Origin: Mangifera indica
Taxonomy: Eukaryota; Streptophyta; Magnoliopsida; Sapindales; Anacardiaceae
Reading direction: 5' to 3'
Assembly: GCF_011075055.1 (NCBI RefSeq)
Contig: NC_058149.1
Span: 13,274,449-13,338,448 of the forward strand
DNA length: 64,000 nt
Shown: positions 10,850 to 23,111 of the stretch, one piece after another
Layout: the number at the start of each line of letters is the position of its first letter
Numbering within the stretch: position 1 is the first letter of the stretch
Made by a program: the position numbers and the translations under genes
Notes under the pieces: model-generated
Databases searched by the model: none
Seen by the model: the letters and a program-made list of their open reading frames with translations, nothing else
Told to the model about the DNA's origin: nothing

Positions 10850-13800
10850 TTAGCAAACAAAAAAATAAATTAGAAAATAAAATGCTAAACCAGTCAAGGT
10901 TTCACATGCTACCAGTTCTTCCAGAGTGGGCTTTGTTGGCTTTAATTTAGCCATGTCAACAAGGTCCCCAAATAACTTATCCTCTGGTTTTGAGGTCTTC
11001 TTCATGGGTGGCAAGTAAGAGGAAGTGGAATCCTGATACGAAGGTGTTCTCAATGCACTGTCATCTCTAACGGACAACCCATACATTTGCTGCTCGAGAT
11101 ACTGAGTCCCTTGCTGCTGACCATAGCCGTATCCCAGCATTTGGTTGCCGTACATTTGTTGTGGATACATAGAAGCCATTTGGTTGGCTTGCATTTGCTG
11201 TGGAAGCATGCCCATATACTGCCCACCATGGACAGATTGGGGATTGAACCCAACTATCTGATTGCTCTGCATGGCCTGGTTGTTGATTGCCGAAAAATGA
11301 CCGCTTGTGATAGGCCGAATATACATGCCAACTAACTGTTCATTACCTGCAGGTTGATGCCCTAGTGGATGCATGCCACTCTGCACAGGCTGATACTGCG
11401 TAACAGACACCTGAGTAACTTGCATTGGCTGAGGGTATTGTGAACCAGCTGTCGGGCTGTCAACTGCCTGAGCTTCCCAGGGAGGCAGTGGCAGTGACCC
11501 ACTGCTTTGCATACCTTTTCAACATCCCACAATGTGAGCTAATAATTTAGTTAAGCAGGTAAAGAGCTAAAACCTATAGAATTAGGTCTCTAGAATCCAC
11601 TCAGACACAAAAGCAGCACATCGCTTTAGTTCAGTTTTCGAAAGAAGAAAATTATGAATTTAAAAAAAAAAAGTTTATGATCCTCATGAATGAATAGAAA
11701 ATTGACCGTTATGGGAAAAAAGAAAAGAAAAAATGTATGGTAAAGGCCAGCGAGGTAGAAACAAAGGCAGAAAATCACACTCAAAAGTCGCTCAGAGAAG
11801 TGATGGGGCGTGTTATGTCAATATATACGGATGCAAATCATAGGCCCTGTGAGAACTGCAAATTTTATGGATAAAAGGTCTGTCATAAATTAGACATGTA
11901 CCATATGATGGTGAGTGTGGCTGCTGCTGGGGAAGCTGACCATTCCAGGCAAGGCCGTTGCCTTGTGCATAAAGCGACTGCTCATACCGAGGTGATCCCA
12001 TGTCTGGGACACTTCCATTTTGGAAAAACGCAGCTTCTGGAGTTTGAAAATTCTGCGGCTGGAATTGAGGGGCTGAAACATTTTGTTGCGGGGACAAAGG
12101 ATTTGATTGTCCAGCCATATTGGAAAACTGTGCATTGACAGAATTTGAAGTGTTGGTGCTATCTGAAAACATATCAAAGAGAATAAGGGCATTCTGCTGA
12201 GAAGATGCAGCACTGTTTGGTTGTGGCTGTCCCACAGGAACCAGAGCCAATGAATTGTCTGCCTTTGGTGAGCCATAGTCATCACCACTCAGAAGGTCCA
12301 TTTTGGGATTGACAGGCATTGAAGGAGTTGGACCATTAGTAGCAGGAGGGGCAGGAAGCAATAATTGATTCAGTGGTTGAGCCTCAGCACCACTACTTGA
12401 GGTCGACCTGCAAAAACACCCTTGTATTTACAGCTCAAATAACAAAAAGCAATCTGATCAAGATTCTAACTATGTTGTAATAATCTTCAATCTTGAAACA
12501 CATGGAAATTCAAAAAATGCAAACAATTTAATTTACCATACAACTATATATTTTAAAAGCTATTAAAATTCTAAATTTAAGGCAAAGCTAAAATTTAAAA
12601 CCTCAATTTACATTATAAAATTGATTGTTCCTATGGTCTCAAAGCACTTAAAATTGTAAAACCTATTCAAAATTATCTTAATTGGTAAACCAGCCAAACA
12701 ATCCTTAGAGCAGAAAGACTACTTGAGATAGCCAATACAGCAAGTCTGCAGCCAACTAATGCCAATACCTAGTTTTTAGTGCCAGTACCCAGTTAAAACA
12801 TAAACCCAGGACTGATAGAGCTTTAGAACTTTCATAATATAAACTACAATGGTAAAACTTAGGCAGTGTGAAAAAAAAATTCATCAAGTATAAATCAGTT
12901 CCAACTGATACCAACAGATTTAGTCATAGTATAAACAGTTTGGATAAAACCAATTACCTCCCATCCGGCTGTTTGGTAGCATCTACATCTACTAGTGCCC
13001 CACTAGGTGCAGGCTTTGGCTTCTCCACTGGAGCAGATTTCCCCGCAGCAATTGATTCATGCTTGGCTAGTACACGCTGCAAGTCATCATTCAGTGCTAA
13101 GCCTTGACATAGCAGTGATTCATCTCTGAAGGAAGTAGAAAAAAAATTACTGCATAAATATATATGTTGACATAGCAGTGCTGAAACTTGACATATAACA
13201 CCATGATATTGAAAGAGTAATAGAAAAAATTGACTTATTAGAATATAAACAACATAAGCAAGTGGATGAAAAACTATGACTTACGCAGTTGAATTAACAA
13301 GATGTACCACTCTTTGTTTATATGTCCAGCACTGTTCCACCAAGTCAACAATAACATCCTGCCTAACAGCCTGCAAGTTGAAATAAAGATTGCACAACAT
13401 ACAACTAGAAAATCAACATCAGATTGTAATATATGGGGAGAAAGAAAATATAACTGAAAGAATATAAAAGTTTTTGAGGTTGATACTTTTTATCATAAAA
13501 AATTATAAACCTGCATGCATAGATCTCATAACTGATCCAAACTTCAAACTTTTGAGCATTACACATAAGTTAATTATTACCCAACTCACACCAAGATTTA
13601 GCAGCAAAGAGCCAATTCGATCAGTATTGAATAGTACCTCTTTGTTGCTTGGATCTAATGCACTTAGCATTTCTGAAAGGATATCCATAACACCACGTGC
13701 ATTTTGAATTTCTGTCAAGCTAGTCAAATTCCATCCGAAGTAAGAAATTCATAATTACTAATTGTACCATAGAAGGTAGCAAAGGAAATAGTAAAAGTAA

Positions 13801-16186
13801 TACAACCATTAAAATTTAAACAAATCAAAGAGCCTACGCTCATTTTACTTTTGCAACTACTCAAATCATCCGGTGAAATTAGCACTCTAGTACACAGAAG
13901 AAACAGAGGACAAAAAAAAGGAAGGACCACTAAAATGAAATCACCATACTTCAACAAATGAAACAGTAGACCAATCAAGAGTGTATATATATAACAACAA
14001 ATGAGAAATTTTAACATCATACTGGCACAGGAAGCTTAAAAAAACCCTCAAGTGTCAAATAAATGGCTATGCTGAAGACATTATCTACTGCTAAATTAGC
14101 CTCCACTAAAAAACCAGCAAAGAGAAGCACCTCAAAGTTGGGTAATCAGGTTCTGCAGAAGACTCCGCTGCCTCTCGGTGATCATCAGCTCTTCGAATAT
14201 TTTGAGGATAAGAAGATAGAGGTTGTGTTTGAGGTGGAGTGAAGACAGGAGCAGACCTTTCCGATCTCTGAGGAAATACTGCCCCAGCCCGCTGATACAC
14301 AAAATCTTTATTCAGAGTATGCTAAAATAAAAGGAAAAAGGTCACATGTAGTCTCTCTCTCCTCCTCTCATCCTCCCTACACAGATTGGCAAATAAACTT
14401 GCATGCACAAATGGAAGTGAACCAGTGGCATCACCCTCCTCTCCACTTTATGGGAGAAACAAATAGAAATTAGCAAAGACTAAAACAGCGATTAGCACTG
14501 CTTATAGCAAAAGAGGAAGAGAAATGTAAGATAAAATCAACCTCTGTAGATGATGCATGAGAAGATGATACCAGATAGTTGTACCAAGTCTCATCAGATA
14601 GGTTTTTCTCCATTTATTAATCACTAAGACAACCATCCTCAAGCAACGTACCAACAACTCCTGGTATGCTGTAAAATATTGTGGATATCTTGCCCTCGGT
14701 CCTCCAAAAGCTTCTTGCCAAGTATCTATTAGAATCAATATCTTCTCTTTGACATGAAAGTCAGGCTACAATACAGAATCATGAGAACAATGAACAAGCT
14801 TTGGCAAAAGGAAATACATAGAACCAGAAAACACAGCAATAAAAAGTCAAGAAACATTCTCACCTTCTTCTTGACTATTTTAACCATATCATGAAGAATA
14901 TCTCTCTCCGCCACATGCATATGGACAATGTCCCCACAATTCTTTATGATCGTCTCCAACAACTACAATGTGGCCAGCAGAGTAAAACTTAAATAAGTTA
15001 ATATGAGGGACAAATTTGTTAAAAATGAAAAGACATGAGAAGGGAGACTATAACATTCCAGCAGATAAAAAAAAGACTCATTTATACTCTATATCTGAAT
15101 TAGACAAAATGTTCAGGAGAAAAAATTCAAAAGCCTAATTGAAGTTTCTTCTTCATTACTCTCTTGAAGAGCATATATAAGTACAACAATTTCATCAATA
15201 TTTGAAGACTGAGCAGGCACCACCAATTAGCATCAAATTCAATCACTTTCATCTTTTAAAAACTAATGCATGAACTGTTTTGGCAAATTTTTGCGTATTT
15301 GAAAGATTAAAGGTTCCATACACTGAACTGTTGATATCAACTTATCTTGTCAATGGCAAGATGAAATATTTGTATAATGCATGAGGGGATACAGAGCGCA
15401 CCAAAAAGCTGATATAGATATTAAATTGAGCACCGTAACTAGACACATGTATTTCTCAGAGAGCTTACAGTTAGGGCAAGAAGTTGAACTTTCGAATTCT
15501 TACTTCCGATACGTTTCTTTATGCCTTTAACAACATCCTTTGCTTGCCTGATAAAACATTGCCAAACAACAAATCTTAAGAGACTAAAGGAAAAGAGAAA
15601 AAACATGTCGTTTCAACTGCAAAGCCTTCTATCAGCAACTTTGTTTACAAATTAGTGTTAGTGCAAGAATTCACAGTGAAGAACGAGCAACGGCTTATGG
15701 ACCAAAATTAAGTAATCATACTCGATTGTCAATGATAATGACAATAAGAAAAATTATAAGCACAGTCAGTCAAATAAAAAACAGTAATAATCCGAACCCA
15801 TATATGAGAATTCTTAAACAGTACGACCAAAAATAAGCTATTTACAATCATAGAAATTTACTATCTCACGGCAATATTTCAACTTCGTTGGGTTGCTTAT
15901 AAATCGAAATGACCAACACCAAACTGAGAACATATTCAAAGTTTAAGCAATAATATCAAGGCAAGCTTTTCATTTATATAAAACCAAACCAAGACGGCAG
16001 AAACGATTAACGGTCCGATAATAGCAAGATCAATAATTCGAAACAAAGAAGCAAGAGATTAGAATCCAGTGCGACGCCTGCCTACCCGGGGTCGCGATTA
16101 AGCACGTCACAGATCTCGATATTGATGGCCCAATCAGGCCCGATCAGCATGTCGCTCGTGGCTCTCTCCACCATAGAATTCACCAT
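10850..16186 (-). CDS. TOL: TOM1-like VHS-GAT protein (TOL6/TOL9-like), ubiquitin-cargo sorting
   Basis: Ten exons: 16086-16186, 15469-15547, 14864-14962, 14652-14765, 14131-14291, 13638-13719, 13285-13370, 12958-13125, 11902-12407 and 10850-11514, giving 686 residues. Exons 1-4 encode the VHS domain (about residues 9-130; motifs [51 protein letters not shown]). A proline-rich linker follows, then the GAT domain in exons 6-8 ([36 protein letters not shown]). A long Gln/Pro/Met-rich tail is encoded by exons 9-10. TOL proteins bind ubiquitinated membrane cargo ahead of the ESCRT machinery and act at the plasma membrane and endosomes. GAT has Trp where I recall Arg (QCWTYKQR). The last 20 or so residues are aberrant because of a one-base shift near 10926 (see findings). 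The exact paralogue number is uncertain. Confidence 0.92.
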
Positions 16187-19068
16187 CTTCTCAGCTCTCC
16201 CAAACAAAAAATAAGCAAATGAAACAGCCTCTGAGAGATCAGACCGATTGCGGCACCGAGATCAAAGCAAATTATTGTTACGCCGCTGAATATTCCGGCC
16301 ACTAAAACTCTATTCTCCGATCAAACAAATCAAACAGTCCTTGATCGACAGGTATCTCTCTTTTCCTTTCACTTTCTCTCTCTAAGCCAAACTCTCTTTC
16401 CTTTCTCTGTTTATAAATTATTAATTTTTTTTCGTTTATATATGATTTTCATTAATTTTCTTCGTTTTTTCAGGGTTAAATCATTCGAGAAAGAGGACCA
16501 ACGAGGATTCGCCAAGTGTAAAACAATCCCGCCGTTCTGGGGTGTACTCCTACCGATACGGTTAGTTTGGCCGACCTTTATAATCAGACGGTTTTTACTT
16601 TTTTATCGTTTATTAAACTCGGTGTTCTGCGCGGGTCGATTTTGAGGCAAAAAGACAACATATAAGTACAAGAGAACGATGTCGTATCAACAAATTTTAA
16701 AGAAGAAATTCGCTCCCCTCTGTAGCTCGTCCATACCTCACCACCCACCAATAAAATAGGAAGTTCCCTCGGGACGGTAAGTAGTAATGGCAAGTTGCAC
16801 ATAAATTACGCTGAATCACTATTTCCCATCCTAAGTTTTGATGAGGCGATTTTCTCCACTTTAAGTTTAAAAAGTCTATTTTCCCTCCCTCATTTTAAAT
16901 CTTTTAAATTTTTATGTTGTGAACAGAAATAAATGTCTAATGTTTTAATAAAGCTAAACAATAGTTTGCCCCATACAAATTTTAAAAAATTTATCTACCC
17001 TTGATTAATAATTTTTATTTACCCTTGATTTACTCTTAAATATTATCGTATTATCATCTTTATTTATTGTCAATTCGATTTAAATCCTCTATATGTTGTT
17101 CATATTTATTTTTCACCCAGTTTTGCCAATAACCACTCTTATTCTTTCATCACTAACCACTTATTATTCAAGTTACATCTCTATTAGCCACTTTTGTATC
17201 TCCACCACCACCAATAATTCTAGTCATTACTTGTCGCAATGTCACCTCTATCACCCTCTTATACCCCCATATCTTCATCTTCAACTTTTGCAATCTCCTC
17301 TATCTTTCTCAAATCTTTCAATTAGCAATTCACCTTTATTGCCAAAAAGTTGAGGGACACTTATATCGTCTACTACTTGGAGTTCATCACTCTACTATGC
17401 TTACAACCATAACTCATATTTTAAATCTAAAAGTTGTGGCCAATAAATAAAAATAAAGAATAAAAAAATTAGAAAAGAAGAAAGAACAGATAAAATAATT
17501 AAAATAAAAATGTAACTTGTTTGTACTATTTGAAGTGCGAGTGATATTTATCATACTGTATATTATTTAAAGTCTTAAAAATAATTTTTCACTAAGAAAA
17601 CTAACATCTAACTTTGAAGGATGAATGAGAAAATTAACTCCTGAAACTTAAAAGGTGACAAAGTATATCATAAAAGTTTGGGTGGGAAATGGTTATTCAG
17701 CTTCAGCCCATAAATTATGAAAATAATATTTCATTTTAATAGTATTCATGTACCGTGACCACTACTATAATGTTTGTTAAGTTTCATGCATATGATTGGT
17801 GACCACACGTGCTTAATTAAATTTAGCAAGCTATAATTATATTTTAAAAAAAAACTTTATATATCACAAATTTTGTGAACAAGTTTGAATTCATGTCCAA
17901 GTCCAACATTTGATATGATTAAAGGAACGAGGTAGAATCAGAATCAAATCATAAATTAATTAGTGAATTTAAGATCAAAGGAAGAAGTTTCATGTAATTT
18001 AACCACTAAATTGAAGTTTCATGTCATCTAGCTACTAAATTATGTTATTTTTATAAATGGGTCCATGATATCTTTATGGGATTCATTGGTAAGGCTGAGA
18101 AAGAAGGAAACAAAAATGGCGGCATCTCCTTTTACAGGGAAAGTGGCTTATCAGGTAGCAACCGGTTAACATATTTTAGGCCAAATTCGATGGTTTCACA
18201 AAGATTATAAATTAATTTGTCCTTTTTTAATGATTTATTAGTCCATTGAGATTCTTTAGATAATCATATTGCCACACATTTCCATATAATCTAATGTACG
18301 AACATGAATACAGAAGAGTTCCAACAATTTAGCTGATTGGAAATTGTCAGCGTCTTCTTCTTTTCGGCAAATGCATGCAAAATCATCTCATGTTTATTAA
18401 ATTTGACTTGCCAGTTGGTTTCCGAGAAGACTGCCCATCTAACTTATGCGTCTAATGGTGAGATGAATTACATAGATTGAATTCAAATTTGGATCAAACT
18501 TGAATATGGATTAGTTTAAACTCAACTCAAATTTTAAATAATAGCTTAAATTCATTCAAATTGCCAGAGATATTAGTGAAGGTCATTGATAGAATAAATG
18601 GTGTTAACAAGATAATGAATAACATCATCAATGAAATGAATGGTATTACTGACGAGATCATTAGTAGCAATATAGTGAAATTTGAATCAAACTCAAACTT
18701 AACTACTAAATTTAAACTCTAACTCAAATTCTATTCGAATTGAGTTAAACACTCAGCCAAACTGAATTGGCTTGGATCAAATTCACCCCCAACGAAGAAT
18801 TTGTTCATCAGGGATAGAAAAGTAGATGATTTTATAAAATGGATGTTGGAGTACGTACTGCTTCTCTTCGGAAGAACCAAAGAAGAGGAAGAAAAGAAAA
18901 AGTGCTCGAAATGACACAGTAAGGTCAGAATTCTGTAACTTGTATATACAAAATTCAGTGCAACTTGCATCAATATGTATTTTGAATTACAGAACTTCCG
19001 TGTCAATCTCCATAACCGACACATGTGAAGCACTTTCAATACAAGATCAACAAAAGGGATGGAAGTTC
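16187..19068. other. TOL 5' region and intergenic DNA
   Basis: The 5' UTR and promoter of the TOL gene occupy roughly 16187-16700, with CT-rich tracts near 16360-16420. Beyond that the sequence is AT-rich. A patch at 17090-17350 is rich in C and T on the plus strand and is only a compositional feature. No gene with a recognisable product was found before the 3' end of the aminotransferase gene. Confidence 0.5.
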
Positions 19069-21785
19069 TCAGTAAGGAACAGGAACCCGGACAGTCGCAG
19101 GGCCAGATTTCATGTCCTCCAACAATAGATCCAGTAGAGCTTCAGATATGGGACCTTCTTTGCCTACAGAAAACATATAATTCGGATACAGTAAGCACCC
19201 AAAACTAAGAAAAATCAACTATATTTGACTTGGACCATAAAAAATAATGCAGATGGCTCAGTGGATTACAGGTTTGAACCACAAGATGAAATTAGATGAT
19301 GCTTGCAGGATTGTAAAGGAAAAAAGTTTCCAGTGATAGCATAAAACTATCTTACATCTCTGCGTTGGAGGAGAGTAAATGAACAATTAACAGTATAGTG
19401 TTTGTTAAGGAAACTAAACAAAGACAGTTGCCATTTTTTGGTTTTCCCCCACTCCTCCAACATGGACCCCATAGCCATAAAGAGCTAAAACCAATGCATG
19501 GTCGACAAAGACTCGTGGTTATGTATCATGAAAGGGAAAGGAGTCATCATGGTTTCAACAGTGTCTCAAAATTTTGTAAGTGAAAAACTGGAATAACAAA
19601 CACTAGTCATGCAAAAAGCAGGCAACCAAAAATGATGATTTATGCATCCTTAAATCACCCATCAATATTTTGAACAACCACTTGATCTATCTGGCAAACA
19701 TAACATTAACTACAATTTTCTTAGGTGATATGTGAAAATCTTGTTTGTGCAGCTGCAAGCAACTTCTATATAGATTTGAAACCAAGCCATTGGAGAATTT
19801 TAATGTAAATTTGTTGAAAATTGGTATTGCTTTCAAGGGCATATCAAAACATGGAAAAGTTCTTACCATTGCCAATGACCTGGTCATCCCATTGCAGTAC
19901 TGGCTTAACAAGAACTCCACTACCAATAAGCATCATCTCCTCGGCTCTCTTACCTTCCTCCACAGTGACATTATCTACTGTAATTCCATGGAGCTTACCT
20001 TCCCTCACAAGAGCCTCTGCAAGACTTAAAACTCTCTTGGCTGTGCACCCGCTCAAAATTTTATCGAAGTGAGGCATCAGAAGCTCCTTTGCTTTTGTAA
20101 CAAAAGCCACATTCATGTTAGGCCCTTCAGCAATGAAGCCATCAGTATCAAGCCAAATGGCAGCATATGCACCATGTTCTTCACCCTCCATTTTTGAAAG
20201 CACATTTGGTAGGTAATTCACACTCTTCATGGTGGCAAATTGTGGAGGTTTTATTGGGATAGATGAAGTTACTACTTTAATGCCTTCTGAAATAAACATT
20301 GATTCATCCTGTATTACAATGGCATAAAATGCAGGTCCATGGCACCCACTTGGAGATAATTGAAAATCGCCCACTCCAGCTGAAAGCCAATATCTTAATG
20401 ATCCTTTCTTACACTTGGAAGCACTCACAGTTTGTATGAGTATTCTTCTTAGACTTTCCCGGCCATAAGGAAGTTTAATTTTGGCCATGGAGGCTGACCT
20501 TATTATTCGATCAAGATGTTGGTCTAATTCATACAGGTATCTGAAATGTGGAAAATCAGTAATGAGGTAAGAGATAGATGGTAATAGGTAGCCTGAGAAG
20601 AGAACAGAGTAACAATAATGATCTTAAATTGGAGTGAATGTAGTTCATCATTTTAATATTATGAAAATTAAACTTATGCATGTTTGTATATGAAAAATAA
20701 AACTTATGCATGTTTGTATATGTGTCACGAAACATGCTTTTCTTATCTTGAAATCGCAGATAAGATACTGGTTTAATGTATTAAGAAAGTAAATACAATA
20801 ATATTAACAAGTAGTACATTATACATTTTAGGGTAAAAAGGAAAAGAAAGAACAGAGCTCAACTTCAAAGGAAAGATGAATATTATCATTTCAATTTCAA
20901 TTTTCTAAAACTTGTCAGCAAACTATGAGTTGTCTATTAAAAAATTTAAATGTTCTTGTTTCATTGTTAAATAGTTGACTAAATATTTTTGTAACACACT
21001 GTGAATATGGAAAGCTTAGAATAGTAATTAGTGATAGGAAACATCAATAATCTACTTTCAGCAGCTATGAACAGAAGTTCATAATACATTGAGACGCTTA
21101 AAAGTTACACATGAAACAACTCGACAATACCTCTAATATGACATAAGCAAGTTCATCAATCGATTCTGATCAAGAATAAGAAAGATGCCTTGTTTGGAGG
21201 TGAAATTTACTCACCCGTCCACAATTGCAGCAGTATCAAAGACACCATGTCCCCGGTGGACCATGTGATCATCCATAGGGATCACCATAGCCGCTGGGTC
21301 TGTTGTTATTCCACCAAAAACGCTAGAGTACATGGCCAGAAATTGCTGCTTGCTCTTCTGCTTTGCTCGATTCACTTTGAGCATTTCAATAGCCTTATCA
21401 GATATAAACACGCATTCAAAACTCACCATAAGCAAGACAGTAGTGGAACATCAACTATTTGAGGTTTAAAATAACAAAGAAAACAAACCTCTGAGCAAGA
21501 CAGTAGTGGAACATCAACTATTTGAGGACCGGAATCTGCCACGATTAAGAATGATATTATAAGGGGTTACCATCAATCTAACAATCCAAAATAACAGAAA
21601 TTAGATTGATACTAACCGACCAAGGCTTCGTTTTGACCGGAACATCTAACGATCCTCAATTCTCTGATCGAACCATGTCTTGAAAAAGATAAATGGTGTG
21701 AAATTAGCTCCGAATTGCTGCCACGATCAGTGAGTTTGGTGGGGAAAAGTTGGTTTTGAGAGAAGGGCGCTTGGACAGACGCCAT
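19069..21785 (-). CDS. DAT1: Plastid D-amino-acid aminotransferase / aminodeoxychorismate lyase-like, PLP fold type IV
   Basis: Five exons at 21617-21785, 21489-21535, 21215-21393, 19867-20540 and 19069-19163 give 387 residues. The ATG at 21785 (MASVQAPFSQ) starts a Ser-rich, basic N-terminus of about 55 residues that fits a plastid transit peptide. The body carries fold-type-IV landmarks: MVIPMDDHMVHRGHGVFDTA, then GSLRYWLSAGVGDF, the likely PLP lysine in TMKSVNYLPN, and GFIAEGPNMNVAFVTK. The protein ends VRVPVPY, as in the plant family. The Arabidopsis relative is described as a D-amino-acid transaminase, and 4-amino-4-deoxychorismate lyase activity (folate pathway) is also reported for this group. 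Substrate cannot be decided from sequence. Intron 2 (95 nt) contains a 33-base copy of exon 2 sequence. Confidence 0.92.
21431..21527. repeat. 33-bp direct repeat of exon 2 within the adjacent intron
   Basis: The word beginning 'gcaagacagtagtggaacat' and ending 'caactatttgagg' occurs identically at 21431-21463 and at about 21494-21526. The second copy is coding (aminotransferase exon 2, residues near QIVDVPLLSC). The first lies in intron 2. Identity suggests a recent local duplication. Confidence 0.9.
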
Positions 21786-23111
21786 GGGGGAGAACAAGAG
21801 CGTCGGAGACTCAGAGTTAAGGTGAGATCAAGCAGTGAACTCTAGTGGATTCCACATTCATGTTAAATACATTGACTGCAAAGATTCCAAAGCTATAAAA
21901 CCAAGTGAGCCGACAAGACGTAAGGTTAAAGGTTTCCATAAAAAATTTACAGCCGGCGGAGATTCGTAGATTGCACTCCGCTACGCTCCTTGGTGGCGCG
22001 TGGTCACATGATTGGGAACTTTACAAATTGCGGATATTAAATCTTTGTAATTAGAGTCGATTTTCACCGAATCGGTCCGAAATGAAGTTAATGGTTAAAT
22101 AAAACAAATTTGAAACGAATTTTATTTAAATGAGTTTAAATTTAAAAATTAAATATCTTTAAATTTAAATTCAAATTTTAAAATTGTTTAGCTTATCATA
22201 TTTGTAAATTTAAAAAATTTAATATAAACAAAATAAAATGATATTATTTTAATTAATATATATTAAAATGATATTATTAATATTAAACAAAATTCAAATA
22301 TGATAAAGATTTATATATAATTGAGCTCAAATAATAGAGGTTAAAAGTTTTGTATTCTATTAAATTTTTATCATGTAATTATCATTTTTAAAAATAGGAG
22401 AAATATAATAAAATTTAAAAATATAAAAATCACAATTTTTTTATTTGAAGAAAACAACTAATTTTTTTATTAATATCCTAATATATTTTAAAATTAAAGC
22501 TTTTTTATGACAGATTTATTTATATAAATAATTTTTCATTATTTTTATTGAGATTATAACTATAAAATTTTTTTAATAAAAATTTGAGAATAAAATTTTA
22601 TTTAGCCATAGAGTTTTTTTTTATAATAATTTTATAAAAAAATTTATCGAAAATTTTTAACTAATTTAAGAATGGGTGAGAAAGTAACTTTTACAAACTT
22701 AAAGGATACGACTTATTTCATTAAACCTTGGGTGGGACGGCCTTTAACTTTTCCTCCATCCTTAATGATACGATAAGCACGAACCAGCTTCATGAAACGT
22801 ACGTTTCGCAATCATATGCGCCACTGCACCCAAAACCCGCCCTGCGTGTAAATTACCACCAGAATTGAATTGAAGACAACGCTGCATCCTCACAGCGTTC
22901 ATCTTTCTTCAAAAGCTAAAACCTCCTGAATTTTCAATCTCAAAACCCTAGATTCCGAGCTCTATAAAGTTAGGTAACAATTGTCAGAATTACATGTCAG
23001 TGATCCAATTTAATGGTTTTAAGATCATGTGCTGTTCTTGATACAAATTACTGCAATTAGGGTTCCTAAAAAAACTCATTTGCTCGCTGCTAAAGTAATT
23101 CTCAATATTAA
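21786..23111. other. Divergent promoter region
   Basis: This region separates two divergently transcribed genes. It is AT-rich with runs of 'aaattt' between 22080 and 22680. Near the right-hand gene there is an AAACCCTA telo-box-like motif at 22943-22950. The sequence from about 22860 is probably 5' UTR of the membrane-protein gene. No other gene was seen. Confidence 0.5.

Noticed and set aside
11050..11335. ORFs on both strands within TOL exon 10
   Set aside because: They are shadow frames of the repetitive Gln/Met-rich coding exon and show no family similarity.
16442..16645. Plus-strand ORF of 67 codons upstream of TOL
   Set aside because: It lies in the TOL 5' region, has no codon pattern or recognisable motif, and is low in complexity around its start.
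17093..17353. Plus-strand ORF of 86 codons rich in Ser, Leu and His
   Set aside because: It follows from a C/T-rich stretch. No domain, no splice context and no start context support it.
18117..18465. Possible small gene with exons MAASPFTGKVAYQ and LVSEKTAHLTYASN
   Set aside because: Two short pieces with plausible splice sites were seen, but no third exon, stop or family match could be found, so it is not listed as a gene.
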